Shown: in pieces, positions 11,680-20,379 of the stretch
Layout: every line of letters starts with the position of its first letter
Numbering within the stretch: position 1 is the first letter of the stretch
Assembly: GCA_025937895.1 (NCBI GenBank)
Contig: JAICQL010000038.1
Location: 1-46,125 of the forward strand
Source: Polyangiaceae bacterium
Lineage (GTDB): Bacteria; Myxococcota_A; Polyangia; Polyangiales; Polyangiaceae
DNA: 46,125 nucleotides
Direction of reading: 5' to 3'
Translations under genes and position numbers: made by a program
Notes under the pieces: generated by a model
Seen by the model: the letters and a program-made list of their open reading frames with translations, nothing else
Told to the model about the DNA's origin: nothing
Database searches by the model: none

Positions 11680-11804
11680 AGCTCGGGACAATGTTCGAGC
11701 AGCGAGCGCGGAGCCCACGTGCGGCCATGCCCGGCGCCCCGCTCGTCGTCTCGCGCTCGCAGATCCTGGCCGCATCTGCGATGGTGGCGGCGGGAGCTGG
11801 AGCC

Positions 11805-14081
11805 GTGACGTTGAGAAAGAGTCGCTCGTGGGCAGGGTTGATGCTGGTCGCGCTGGTGGGCTGCGGTGGAGCGGGCAGCAACTCGCCGGTCACCTCGGCG
11901 CCGAGCCGCACGGAGCCAGAGCCCGTGCGGCCGAGCGCGCCCTGGTTTGCGGGGCCGTTCGCCGACGAAGACGGCTACAGCCTGTGGCTGCGTTATCCGA
12001 AGGTCGCCGATCCCGCGTTGCTCGCCGAATATCAGGCGGCGCTGCGCTCGCTCGTGGTGGGACAGGGCTCCCCCACCCTCGCGCTCGCGGCGGAGGAGCT
12101 GGAGCGTGGCCTCGGCGGTCTGCTCGGCGCGGCGCCCGCGCGCAAGGCTGCCTTGCAGGAGCAGGGCAACATCGTGCTGGGCACGGCAGCGAGCTTGCCC
12201 CCCGGGGCGGTGCCCGCGCAGAAGCTCGCTGCGCTGGGCGACGAGGGCTTCCTCCTGCAGGCGACCCTGATCGAGGGCAAGCCGGCCATCGTGATCGCGG
12301 GCCAGCGCGAGGTGGGCGTGCTGTACGGCGTGTTCGCGCTGCTGCGGCACCTGCAGACCTTCCGCCCGCTCGCGCAGCTCTCGCTGGAGAGCCGCCCGCG
12401 CATCCAGCGCCGCATCCTCAATCACTGGGATAACCTCGATCGCACGGTGGAGCGCGGCTACGCGGGCCGCTCGCTGTGGGAGTGGGAGGCGCTGCCCAGC
12501 AGCGTATCCAGCCGCTACCGCGACTACGCTCGCGCCAACGCTTCGATCGGCATCAACGGCGCCGTGCTCACCACCGTCAACGCCAGCGCGCAGGTGCTCA
12601 CCCCCGAGTACCTGGCGCGGGTGCGTGCGATCGCCGCGGAGCTGCGCCCGTACGGCATGACCACGTATCTGACCGCCCGCTTCAGCGCGCCGATCGAGCT
12701 CGGGGGCCTTGCCAGCGCCGACCCCACCTTGCCCGAGGTGCAGGCCTGGTGGCAGCGCAAGATCGACGAGATCTACACCTTGATCCCCGACTTCGGCGGC
12801 TTCGTGGTGAAGGCCAACTCGGAGGGGCAACCCGGGCCGCAGGATTACCAGCGCTCACACGCGGACGGCGCCAACATGCTGGCCCAGGCGCTGGCGCCAC
12901 ACGGCGGCATCGTGATGTGGCGCGCGTTCGTGTACAGCTCGGAGAGCCCTGTCGATCGCATCCGGCAGGCGTACGACGAGTTTCAGCCGCTGGACGGCAA
13001 GTTCCGCGAGAACGTGATGGTGCAGGTCAAGAATGGCCCGCTGGACTTCCAGCCGCGCGAGCCCTTCAGCCCGCTGCTGGGCGCGATGCCGCGCACGCCC
13101 ATCGCGCTGGAGCTGCAGCTCACTAAGGAGTATCTGGGGCAAGACACCCACCTCGCGTACCTGGGCCCGCTGTTCCAGGAGGTGTTGCACGCCGACACGA
13201 TGGTGGCCGGCACGGGCTCCACCGTGGCAAAGGTGATCGACGGCTCCCTGCAAGGTCACCGGCTGACAGCGATCGCGGGCGTGGCCAACGTGGGCACGGA
13301 TCGCAACTGGACGGGCTCTCACTTCAACCAGGCCAACTGGTACGTGTTCGGGCGCATGGCGTGGGAGCCCGAGCTCGGCGCGCAGCAGATCGCCGAGGAG
13401 TGGGTGCGCGCCACGTTCTCCAACGATCCGAGCCTGGTCGCGCCCGCCACCGGCATGATGATGGCATCGCGCGAGGCGCTGGTGAGCTACATGACCCCGC
13501 TCGGGCTGGCACATCAGATGGCCACGGGCCACCACTACGGCCCCGGGCCATGGGTGAACGACCTGCCCCGCCCCGAGTGGAACCCCGCGTATTATCATCG
13601 CGCAAACGCGGCCGGCATCGGCTTCGATCGCACGGCGACGGGCAGCAACGCGGTGGCGCAATACGCGCCCGCCGTCGGCAACCTGTTCGCCAGCCGCGAC
13701 ACGATCCCGGACGAGTATCTGCTCTTCTTCCACCACGTGGGCTGGACGGAGCGCATGCGCTCGGGGAAGACGCTCTGGGAGGAGCTGGCCGCTCGCTACA
13801 GCAGCGGAGTGGAGCAGGCTCGGGCGCTGCACACCACCTGGCAGACCTTGCGCGGGCTGCTCGACGAGCAGCGCTTTGAGGAGATTGCCGCGTTCCTGAA
13901 GCTGCAGGTGGACGAGGCCAGGTGGTGGCGCGACGCTTCGCTCGGGTATTTTGGCAGTGTTTCAGGGTTGCCGCTGCCGCCGGAGCTCGAGCCGCCGGCC
14001 CACCCACTGTCCTTCTATCAGAAGCTAGGCTGCCCGGCGGATCCGACGCGGCCGCGCTGTCCCGAGATCTATACGCCGTGA
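11805..14081 (+). CDS. GH67 alpha-glucuronidase, predicted lipoprotein
   Basis: Releases (4-O-methyl-)glucuronic acid from xylo-oligosaccharides, an accessory step in xylan breakdown. It is 758 residues from the GTG at 11805. I prefer this start because it places a clean lipoprotein signal at the N-terminus (MTLRKSRSW, hydrophobic core, LVGC). The frame is open back to 11691, with an ATG at 11781 as alternative. GH67 signatures include KANSEGQPGPQDYQRS with the likely acid Glu, DFQPREPFSPLLGAMPRTP, ELQLTKEYLGQDTH with the likely base residues, and HHYGPGPWVNDLPRPEWNPA near the C-terminus. A lipid-anchored GH67 is unusual, as many are cytoplasmic or free. No xylanase lies nearby. Confidence 0.93.
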   Translation: MTLRKSRSWAGLMLVALVGCGGAGSNSPVTSAPSRTEPEPVRPSAPWFAGPFADEDGYSLWLRYPKVADPALLAEYQAALRSLVVGQGSPTLALAAEELERGLGGLLGAAPARKAALQEQGNIVLGTAASLPPGAVPAQKLAALGDEGFLLQATLIEGKPAIVIAGQREVGVLYGVFALLRHLQTFRPLAQLSLESRPRIQRRILNHWDNLDRTVERGYAGRSLWEWEALPSSVSSRYRDYARANASIGINGAVLTTVNASAQVLTPEYLARVRAIAAELRPYGMTTYLTARFSAPIELGGLASADPTLPEVQAWWQRKIDEIYTLIPDFGGFVVKANSEGQPGPQDYQRSHADGANMLAQALAPHGGIVMWRAFVYSSESPVDRIRQAYDEFQPLDGKFRENVMVQVKNGPLDFQPREPFSPLLGAMPRTPIALELQLTKEYLGQDTHLAYLGPLFQEVLHADTMVAGTGSTVAKVIDGSLQGHRLTAIAGVANVGTDRNWTGSHFNQANWYVFGRMAWEPELGAQQIAEEWVRATFSNDPSLVAPATGMMMASREALVSYMTPLGLAHQMATGHHYGPGPWVNDLPRPEWNPAYYHRANAAGIGFDRTATGSNAVAQYAPAVGNLFASRDTIPDEYLLFFHHVGWTERMRSGKTLWEELAARYSSGVEQARALHTTWQTLRGLLDEQRFEEIAAFLKLQVDEARWWRDASLGYFGSVSGLPLPPELEPPAHPLSFYQKLGCPADPTRPRCPEIYTP

Positions 14082-14502
14082 GAGGGAGACGACGTGGTCT
14101 TCTCCGCGAGTTGCTCGATGAGGAGCACTGCCCCGCGTCTCCGCCCAGCGACCCGCGCCACTGCATCGTTGCATGCTCAAAAGCGAACTTGAACGACGCC
14201 GAGCGCACCCGCGAGTCTTAGCTCGCGAAACTACTTCGCGCGGTGGCTGGCATGGACCGTGCTCCTCAGGGGGCAGAGGGACGCGCTGGTTCTGGAGCGC
14301 ACCTCGCCCTGTTCTGCGCGGGTCATGCCCCTGTTCCCCCCCGGGGGGGTGACCTGCGCACCTCGTCGAGCAGCGATGGCTCCTGTCCCCCCCAAGGAGC
14401 CATCGCTGCTCCCTTTTTGTACGTGGTGCTTCGGGGCACTCGCCGCGGAGCGCCGGGGCTGGTCCGCTGGACGCTGGGAGCGAGCGGCACTATGCGTCCC
14501 GG
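14082..14502. other. Structured intergenic stretch after GH67 gene
   Basis: Holds two strong inverted repeats: GGTCA...TGACC enclosing a C7G7 palindrome at 14321-14354, and a classical terminator at 14368-14418. No convincing coding frame is present. It could be a long 3' UTR or encode a short RNA ending at the terminator. Confidence 0.55.
14368..14418 (+). terminator. Rho-independent terminator
   Basis: A perfect 17-bp stem (14368-14384 with 14395-14411), a 10-base C-rich loop, then CC and five T residues (14414-14418). The T-run sets the strand as plus. It lies 287 bases after the GH67 stop, and no other plus-strand gene is seen in between. Confidence 0.88.
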
Positions 14503-15081
14503 ATGACGCTGGCGGACTCTGCACCTGTCAGACTGTTTTCAACAGCGGACTGGCTGCCCGTCGAGTCAGGCGCGTGCAAAGATGGCGTCGTTCAACTCGG
14601 CTGCTTCACAGCCAGTGACGCCGTCGCCATCTACGAGTGCGATCGGGATCCGGAGCATCGCCGGCGGTTTGAGCTGCCGGTGGACCATGTGCCCTCCATC
14701 GAGCATGCGCTGGCCGTCATCCAGTCGTGGGAAGCCGGGCGGCGCGCAGGCCATCGCTGCGTGCTGGCCGTGCGAACGCTGGCGGGGGAATCAGTGGGTG
14801 GCTGCGAAGTCCAGTCCAGACGCGCTCACGCGGTCAGCCTGGCGTACTGGACACGCCCGGCGTATCGAAGGCGCGGCTTCTCCCAGCGTGCCGTGCGCCT
14901 GGTGTGCAGCTGGCTCGACACCCTCGCGCGCTTCGAGGTGATCGAGGTGCTCGTGGCGCCCGACAACGTTGCCTCGCTGCGCGTGGCGCTTGGCTGCGGC
15001 TTTCAAAGGCTGGGGATACGCGATGGAAACGTGTTGCACGTCCGGCAACTCGAGGCAGTGGGCACCGGAGGTCGCACCTGA
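14503..15081 (+). CDS. GNAT-family N-acetyltransferase (RimJ/RimL-like)
   Basis: A 192-residue acetyl-CoA-dependent acetyltransferase. The core motif is AYWTRPAYRRRGFSQRAVRL (about 106-130), where the RRRGF segment fits the acetyl-CoA pyrophosphate loop. It is followed by VLVAPDNVASLRVALGCGFQ, the usual N-x-A-S-x-x-x-x-x-x-x-G-F pattern of RimJ/RimL relatives. The ATG at 14503 has only a weak GGGAG/CGG ribosome site. The gene starts 85 bases after the terminator at 14368-14418, so it should have its own promoter. Substrate (ribosomal protein, other protein or small molecule) cannot be told. Confidence 0.8.
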   Translation: MTLADSAPVRLFSTADWLPVESGACKDGVVQLGCFTASDAVAIYECDRDPEHRRRFELPVDHVPSIEHALAVIQSWEAGRRAGHRCVLAVRTLAGESVGGCEVQSRRAHAVSLAYWTRPAYRRRGFSQRAVRLVCSWLDTLARFEVIEVLVAPDNVASLRVALGCGFQRLGIRDGNVLHVRQLEAVGTGGRT

Positions 15082-15150
15082 AGCAAACGCCGCCGTGGCG
15101 CGCGGCCTGCCCGGCGGCGTGGCACTGCAGCGTTAGCTTTCCATCGCTGT

Positions 15151-15235
15151 GCGGCAGTCACTCGCGGCGGTCACACTCGCGGCGGTCACACTCGCGGCAG
15201 TCATACTGCGCTGCAGTCATACTGCGCTGCAGTGA
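15151..15235. repeat. Degenerate 15-16-bp tandem repeat array
   Basis: Five to six imperfect copies of a unit close to GCGGCGGTCACACTC. The later copies drift to GCTGCAGTCATACTGC (16 bp). It lies between the acetyltransferase stop and the 3' end of tRNA-Ser(GGA). The copies touch directly without spacers, so it is not a CRISPR. Confidence 0.8.
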
Positions 15236-15258
15236 TGCGTGACGCAGGCTATTTGTTG

Positions 15259-15345
15259 CGGAGAGGGAGGGATTCGAACCCTCGGTACCCTTGCGGATAC
15301 ACATGATTTCCAATCATGCACCTTCGGCCACTCGGTCACCTCTCC
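15259..15345 (-). tRNA. tRNA-Ser (anticodon GGA)
   Basis: An 87-base class II tRNA on the minus strand, reading UCC/UCU. The acceptor stem pairs 15339-15345 with 15260-15266, and the discriminator base is G. The anticodon loop reads TTGGAAA. The T arm GGTTCGAATCC-type element and a long variable arm are present. CCA is not encoded (the G is followed by CAACAA), so it must be added after transcription. Confidence 0.95.
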
Positions 15346-15390
15346 GTGCCCACGGCGTGCTGTCTATCCGCTGACAGAACGCCCAGGGCC

Positions 15391-15480
15391 TGGCGGAGAG
15401 AGTGGGAGTCGAACCCACGGTACCCTTGCGGATACACCTGATTTCGAATCAGGCACCTTCGGCCACTCGGTCATCTCTCC
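15391..15480 (-). tRNA. tRNA-Ser (anticodon CGA), CCA encoded
   Basis: A class II serine tRNA reading UCG. The acceptor stem pairs 15474-15480 with 15395-15401, the discriminator is G, and the CCA end is encoded at 15391-15393. The anticodon loop is TTCGAAA. The body is nearly identical to tRNA-Ser(GGA) 45 bases downstream, so the two are probably co-transcribed tandem paralogues. Confidence 0.95.
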
Positions 15481-15487
15481 GCCGCGG

Positions 15488-15516
15488 ACTCTGGCAGCCT
15501 CGATCCACGCTGTCAA
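15488..15516 (-). promoter_or_regulatory. Promoter of the tRNA-Ser pair
   Basis: A perfect -35 box TTGACA (15511-15516), a 17-base spacer and a -10-like CAGAGT (15488-15493). The -10 ends 7 bases before the 5' end of tRNA-Ser(CGA), so transcription would start at or just before the mature tRNA. The -10 is a weak match, but position and spacing fit well. Confidence 0.7.
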
Positions 15517-15832
15517 CGGTCGCGCCGTTCCGGGACGCGGTTTTCGATGAGCCGCTGCAGGGGCCAAACAGGGTCGCCGGTTGCTCGCCCGGGCGATGGC
15601 TGAAGAGCCGCCCGTACCCGCCATCGACGACCCCGCCGGGCGGGACCGGCTGCGAGCCCCTACCCCACGCTGCAGACGCAGGCGATATTCAGCAAGCAGC
15701 CGGGCGCCACGGCTGAGCGTTCCGTCCAGGTGTCTCGATCTGCACGGCGTTTCACGGTGAGACGAGCAGCGGTCGCCTGCGCTCGCGGGCGGCGAGCGCG
15801 ACAATTCGCGCTAAGCTGAGTGAAGGTCGCCA
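15517..15832. other. Intergenic stretch upstream of the coiled-coil gene
   Basis: About 300 bases between the tRNA promoter and the next plus-strand gene. Several frames are open on both strands, but none shows a family feature or ribosome site that I trust. No repeat or clear promoter was found. Confidence 0.4.
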
Positions 15833-16363
15833 ATGCTGGATGTTCGCAAGAGCTTCGTCATCGTGGGCTGCGTCGCCGTGGGCTTTGTACTCTCTGCGGG
15901 GCCCGGGCTCGTCGCACGCGCCGCCGAACCGGAGCGCTGGGCGCAGGCGATCGCCCCCGGTAGCAGCAGCCGCACGGCGAGCGAGATATCCGCGCAGCGG
16001 CGCATCGCGGAGCTCGAGCAAAAGGTAAAGGAGCTGGAGGCGGCGCGCGGCAGCGCCAGCAGCGCGGAGCAAGCCACAGAGCTGGCTGCCGCGATCGCGC
16101 GCACTGAGCAGCTCGAGGCGCGCAACCGTGCGCTCTCGCTCGAGAAGCAGGGGCTCACGCAGAGCCTGTTCGAGACGCCGGCTCACGGCGGCTGCGAGCA
16201 GCCGGACCAGGCGGATGCCAGGGAGCAGCTGCGCTACTGGGCGCAGCGGCTGCGTGACGGGGAGAGCAACGTGCGCAGGCTCTCATCGGAATGGAACTCG
16301 GCGCTGCAGGTGATCCTGCGGCGTGAGCGGCAGCTCGATCCCAATCCCTGGCGCGAGCAGTGA
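15833..16363 (+). CDS. Exported coiled-coil protein of unknown function
   Basis: A 176-residue protein. The N-terminus is a signal peptide or membrane anchor (FVIVGCVAVGFVLSAGPGL, ending near ARAA). The mature part is dominated by heptad-like coiled coil (RRIAELEQKVKELEAARG; QLEARNRALSLEKQGL; a second helical stretch around residues 128-165). GAAGG lies about 7 bases before the ATG. It could be a periplasmic scaffold or envelope-associated protein. I recognise no named family. It runs toward the CBS gene with only 70 bases between the stops. Confidence 0.72.
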   Translation: MLDVRKSFVIVGCVAVGFVLSAGPGLVARAAEPERWAQAIAPGSSSRTASEISAQRRIAELEQKVKELEAARGSASSAEQATELAAAIARTEQLEARNRALSLEKQGLTQSLFETPAHGGCEQPDQADAREQLRYWAQRLRDGESNVRRLSSEWNSALQVILRRERQLDPNPWREQ

Positions 16364-16433
16364 GCGCGCCCGAGCGAAGCTCGCCCTCCCCGCGCTGGCG
16401 AGGAGGACGGCCTTCGGACGTCAGCCAGCTGGT

Positions 16434-16889
16434 TCAGGCCGATGTGCGGTAGACAAACTCGCTGCCCTGCACGTACGCGGTGAGCTGCTCGATCTGTGAG
16501 AGCCGATCGCTGGCGAGGTATTTCACGATATCGCCGATCGAGACGATGCCCTCCAGCTGAGTGCCATCAAACACCGGAAGGTGGCGGATATGGTTGCTGG
16601 TCATCAGGCTCATGCACTCTTCCATCGGTGTGTCTGGCCCCACCGAGATCAGCCCGCTCGACATGATCTCCTCCACGCACGTGGTGCGCGAGGAGCGGCC
16701 GAATAGCGCCACCTTGCGCAGGTAGTCACGCTCCGTGAGGATCCCGCACGGACGCATGCCGTCCAGCACGATCAGCGCGCCCACGTTGCGCTCCACCATC
16801 TTCGAGATCGCGTCGAACACCGTCGCGGTGCGATCGATCGTGTGTACCGTCGATCCCTTGATCATCAGCAATTGAGACACCGTTGCCAT
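16434..16889 (-). CDS. Two-CBS-domain protein
   Basis: A 151-residue stand-alone CBS pair. Domain 1 is about 8-65 (STVHTIDRTATVFDAISKMV, VGALIVLDG, GILTERDYLRKV). Domain 2 is about 75-130 (EEIMSSGLISVGPDTPMEEC, IRHLPVFDGTQLEGIVSIGD). Such pairs bind adenine nucleotides and act as energy sensors or regulators of unknown partners. GGAGG lies 6-7 bases before the ATG. No kinase or transporter partner is adjacent, so the target is unknown. Confidence 0.92.
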   Translation of the reverse strand: MATVSQLLMIKGSTVHTIDRTATVFDAISKMVERNVGALIVLDGMRPCGILTERDYLRKVALFGRSSRTTCVEEIMSSGLISVGPDTPMEECMSLMTSNHIRHLPVFDGTQLEGIVSIGDIVKYLASDRLSQIEQLTAYVQGSEFVYRTSA

Positions 16890-17253
16890 CGCAGCACCTC
16901 CGCTCCTGCCCCCAGCCTGTACCCCTCGGCGCGCTGGTCGCCCGCCCGCCGAGACGGAAAGGCTGACACACCGAAGCTGTCGAGGATATCACCAGCGTAA
17001 ATTTGTTGCACCGATGTACTTCGGGACTCGCCGCAGGTTTGCGCTGCTGAGGTGGTTTGTCAGCAAGCGCGGGTTTTCGCCGCGCTTTTGCGCACCAGAG
17101 TGCAGCGGAGGCAGGCTGGTAGAACCGGTTGCCATGGCCACGTTTTGGCGGCTCGCGACCGCCTGCTCCTGAAACCCTTGCCCCCTGAACGACGAAAGCC
17201 GCCGCCCGGGTGGGGCGGCGGCTCCGAATTGTCCGCTGTCGTTTACGCTGGGC
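16890..17253. other. Intergenic stretch between CBS and TonB receptor genes
   Basis: Contains the probable promoter side of the CBS gene, including a short AT-richer patch near 16990-17010, and the terminator hairpin of the TonB receptor at 17198-17222. No gene is seen. Confidence 0.5.
17198..17222 (-). terminator. Terminator of the TonB-dependent receptor gene
   Basis: A perfect 10-bp GC stem (GCCGCCGCCC / GGGCGGCGGC) with a 5-base loop, 31 bases past the receptor stop. On the minus strand it is followed by TTTCGTCGTT, a short T-rich tail. Confidence 0.68.
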
Positions 17254-20200
17254 TCAGAAGTCCAGACGCATGCGGACGCCTGCCATACGCGGATCGTTGT
17301 AGAAGCGCGAGTGGAAGCCGGACTGCGAGATGATGTTCGTCGGATAGACGGTGTCGAACACGTTGTTCACGAAGCCGCGGATGGACATCATGCCATCCGT
17401 GCGCTTCCAGCCGAGGCTGATGTTGACCGTGGTGTAGGTCGGCACCCGGTCGTTGAAGCGCTCGATGTTGTTCGCGAGCGCCGTGTACTGCTGGCAGGTG
17501 TTGGTGTTGTTGTACATCATGCACAGCATTGCGCCGGCCGGATCCTCCACGTTCTCGATCGGATCAGGCTCGCCCGTGATGGGGTTGATACCCCAGCCTG
17601 GACCACGCTTCTCGAAGTTCTTGCCGTCGCCGTTGAAGGCGTTGAAGAAGTGTGGGCCTCGGGTCTGCCCCTGGATGATCCAGTCGAAGGTGCCGGCGGC
17701 GGTGAAGATGATCTGCGAGAGGCTGTAGTTCAGGGTGTACGGCGAAACGCGCGGCAGCCAGTTGCCGCCGATGTCCACCTCTGCCGGCTCGGTGCCGAGG
17801 CCCAGGCGGTCGTCGTTGACGTAGGTCTTGTCGGGGAAGCGCGCGTCCATGACCAGGGCGTGCACATCCGCCTCGAAACCCCACGGCAGGGCGTAGACCA
17901 CGTCCACGTCCAGACCGTATGCGGTGGCCGTCTCCTTGGCGTTCTGGCGTGCCGCGGCACCACCACGGGTGTCCACGAACGGCATGTTCGTCAGCGGATC
18001 GATCTCGATCATGCCGGTGTTGGGATCGATCGGCGGCGCCGTACCCACGGTGAGGATCGTCTGGAACTGCAGGTCCGAGTACAGGTACGCGAAGGCCGCC
18101 GCGTTCACGCGCAGCTTCTTGTCCAGGAACTGGTTCTTGGCGCCGATCTCCAGTGAATACGCCTCCTCGGCGCCGTAGTCGGGGGTGAGGTACTCACCGG
18201 GCCGATCCGGATCCGGGAAGCTGTCATTGAAGCCGCTCGCCTTGTGACCGCTGGAGAGCGTGGCGTACAGCATGGAGTCCTTCACCACGTCGTATTCGAC
18301 GCCCACCTTCCAGTCGGCGTAGTCGTCGTCGGCCTCACCGTTCTGCGCGCGGGGGTTGGTGAAGTCTGCCGGCACGGACGAGCGTACGCCGTTCACGCAG
18401 CGCCAGTGACCCTCCGCGTCCTGGGCGATGCGCTGCGGGTTGCCGACCGTCACGTTGCCAGCGGCATCCGTGAAGCCCTCCGCGGGCACGTCGTTACACA
18501 GTGCGATGGCTGCCTGGTCACGAACGCCGAAGCTCTCGATGCCGTCGAGGAAGAAGTTGACGCGCTCTTCCACCGTGGCGGTGGACGTCGGCACGTCGTA
18601 GTTGTCGCGCTCGAGCCCGCGGAAGCGGAAGCCCTCCGTGCCGAAGCGACCGATGCCGTTGTTCGCCAGCCCGGGCTGAGTACACACGCCCATGTTGTTC
18701 TGCGCGGCACAGAGCGTGTTGCCGTTGGTGGGCAGACCGTTGCCGATCATCCACAGACCGCCCAGGCGATCCTTGTGCTCCCAGGAGTAGCGGATGCCCG
18801 CCAGGACGCGGAACGTGTCCGTGACCTTGAACGTGGCGTCCGCGTAGCCGGCGTACGAGTAGCCCACCGTGGAGGGCATGTTGAACTCGTTGAAGCCACC
18901 CGGATCCGCGGTGACCTGACCGAGGAATGCGCCCTGATCTTCGTAGAAGCCGAAGGCGCCCACGCTCCACACGAACTGCTGGTCATCAGGCGAGGCCACG
19001 CGGAACTCACCGACCCAGGACTCCGAGTCGTTGTGCTGCTGCTGCGCGAAGGACCAGTTATCCCACTGCTGGGTCAGCAACGTGTTGTCCGGCGTCCCCG
19101 GAGCGAAGTAGCCCGCGTTGGAGCCGCCGTACAGGATCCAGTCCTGGAAGCGGTAGCTGCCGAGCAGCTCGAAGTTCACCGGCCCCGCGTCGTACGTGGC
19201 GTTCAGACGCACGCCCCAGTGCGTCAACGACGACTCCGGGTAGCGGCCGCGCTGCCACACCTGACGGGGGTTGTCGATCGCGTCGGGATCGATCGGGGTC
19301 AGCACGTCGTCCGCCTGCGTGTTCGGCGTGTTGTTCACGTCGATGCGGCGCTGGAAGCCGTTCTGCAGGTTGATGCCGGTGTAGCCCGCGCCGCGCGAGA
19401 GCGTGTAGTCGCCAGCCAGGGTGATGTCCAAGCCGGGTGCCGGCTTGAAGCGGAGCTGCCCCTTCAGGGCGTAGTCGTTGGTGTCCTGAGCGCCGGGCAG
19501 GTGATCGAGCGGGCCCACGTTCTCCCACGTCGGATCGATGCTGGTCGACGCCGCGGCGACGCGGAGGGCGAGGCTGTCGCCCAGGGGCACGTTCACCATG
19601 CCCTGGTACTCACGCCGGTGGTACGTACCGATCGTCATCTCGGCGTAGGCCTGGTACTCGCCGTACACGGCCGGCCTGGAGATGATGTTGACCGAGCCGC
19701 CCGTGGCGTTGCGGCCGCGCACCGTGCCCTGAGGACCGCTGTTGACCTCCACCCGCTCCACGTCGAGGTAGGCGGCGTTGAGGCCGCGCACGCGCGGCAG
19801 GTACACGTTGTCGAGGTGCACGGCGACGGCGGGATCACCCAGCTCCGTCGTGTTGTCCGAGCCCACGCCGCGGATGTACACGGTGCTGGAGCCCTGATCG
19901 TTGATGCCGATCTGCAGACCGGGCACCACCTGAGACAGGGAGGTGACGTTGTTGATACCCAGGTTGGTCAGCTGCGTGCTGGAGAACGCGGCCGCCGTAC
20001 CGGAGTAGTCCTGCAGGTTCTTGCGGCGGCGGTCGACCGTGATGACCACCTCGTCGATCCCGCCGGGGTTGGGATCACTCACGTCCTCGATCGTGCCCAC
20101 GTCACCCGGATCGAGCGAGCCAGGGTCGAGCGAGTCTGCTCCTGGATCTACGCCCACCGGCGCATCCGCCTGGGGCGTGGTGGGAGTGGACCCAGCAGGC

Positions 20201-20379
20201 GCCGGCTCCGCGGAGGGCGGCGCTTCGGGCGCTGGATCTGCCGGCGCTGCCGGGGGCTCTGCCGGCGGATCCGTTTGTTGTGCCCAGCCCGTCGACACCC
20301 ACAGTGCACACGCAACCCCCGCGCGCTGCGCGTAAGTCGAAAGCACCAAGCTGGAACGAGCCCTACGAATCTTCTTCAC
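17254..20379 (-). CDS. TonB-dependent outer-membrane receptor
   Basis: A 1041-residue receptor for energised uptake across the outer membrane. GTG start at 20379 with GGAGG 6-7 bases upstream. A signal peptide (to about WAQQ, residue 35) is followed by a Pro/Ala-rich linker of about 70 residues. The plug domain starts near IDEVVITVDRRRKNLQDYSG and includes VPGLQIGINDQG, VYIRGVGSDN and GPQGTVRGRNATGGSVNI. The rest is a 22-strand-type barrel ending with an aromatic residue (RMRLDF). It resembles the large receptors of sphingomonad-type carbohydrate or siderophore uptake, but the ligand cannot be told. No TonB, ExbB/D or inner-membrane transporter is near. Its long leader carries no regulatory RNA that I can recognise. 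Confidence 0.94.
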   Translation of the reverse strand: MKKIRRARSSLVLSTYAQRAGVACALWVSTGWAQQTDPPAEPPAAPADPAPEAPPSAEPAPAGSTPTTPQADAPVGVDPGADSLDPGSLDPGDVGTIEDVSDPNPGGIDEVVITVDRRRKNLQDYSGTAAAFSSTQLTNLGINNVTSLSQVVPGLQIGINDQGSSTVYIRGVGSDNTTELGDPAVAVHLDNVYLPRVRGLNAAYLDVERVEVNSGPQGTVRGRNATGGSVNIISRPAVYGEYQAYAEMTIGTYHRREYQGMVNVPLGDSLALRVAAASTSIDPTWENVGPLDHLPGAQDTNDYALKGQLRFKPAPGLDITLAGDYTLSRGAGYTGINLQNGFQRRIDVNNTPNTQADDVLTPIDPDAIDNPRQVWQRGRYPESSLTHWGVRLNATYDAGPVNFELLGSYRFQDWILYGGSNAGYFAPGTPDNTLLTQQWDNWSFAQQQHNDSESWVGEFRVASPDDQQFVWSVGAFGFYEDQGAFLGQVTADPGGFNEFNMPSTVGYSYAGYADATFKVTDTFRVLAGIRYSWEHKDRLGGLWMIGNGLPTNGNTLCAAQNNMGVCTQPGLANNGIGRFGTEGFRFRGLERDNYDVPTSTATVEERVNFFLDGIESFGVRDQAAIALCNDVPAEGFTDAAGNVTVGNPQRIAQDAEGHWRCVNGVRSSVPADFTNPRAQNGEADDDYADWKVGVEYDVVKDSMLYATLSSGHKASGFNDSFPDPDRPGEYLTPDYGAEEAYSLEIGAKNQFLDKKLRVNAAAFAYLYSDLQFQTILTVGTAPPIDPNTGMIEIDPLTNMPFVDTRGGAAARQNAKETATAYGLDVDVVYALPWGFEADVHALVMDARFPDKTYVNDDRLGLGTEPAEVDIGGNWLPRVSPYTLNYSLSQIIFTAAGTFDWIIQGQTRGPHFFNAFNGDGKNFEKRGPGWGINPITGEPDPIENVEDPAGAMLCMMYNNTNTCQQYTALANNIERFNDRVPTYTTVNISLGWKRTDGMMSIRGFVNNVFDTVYPTNIISQSGFHSRFYNDPRMAGVRMRLDF

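Noticed and set aside
15151..15235. Possible CRISPR array
   Set aside because: Units are 15-16 bp, directly adjacent with no unique spacers, and no cas genes are in the window.
16379..16407. Weak hairpin between the coiled-coil and CBS genes
   Set aside because: Only a 6-bp stem with a long loop and no T-run, so not strong enough to call a terminator.
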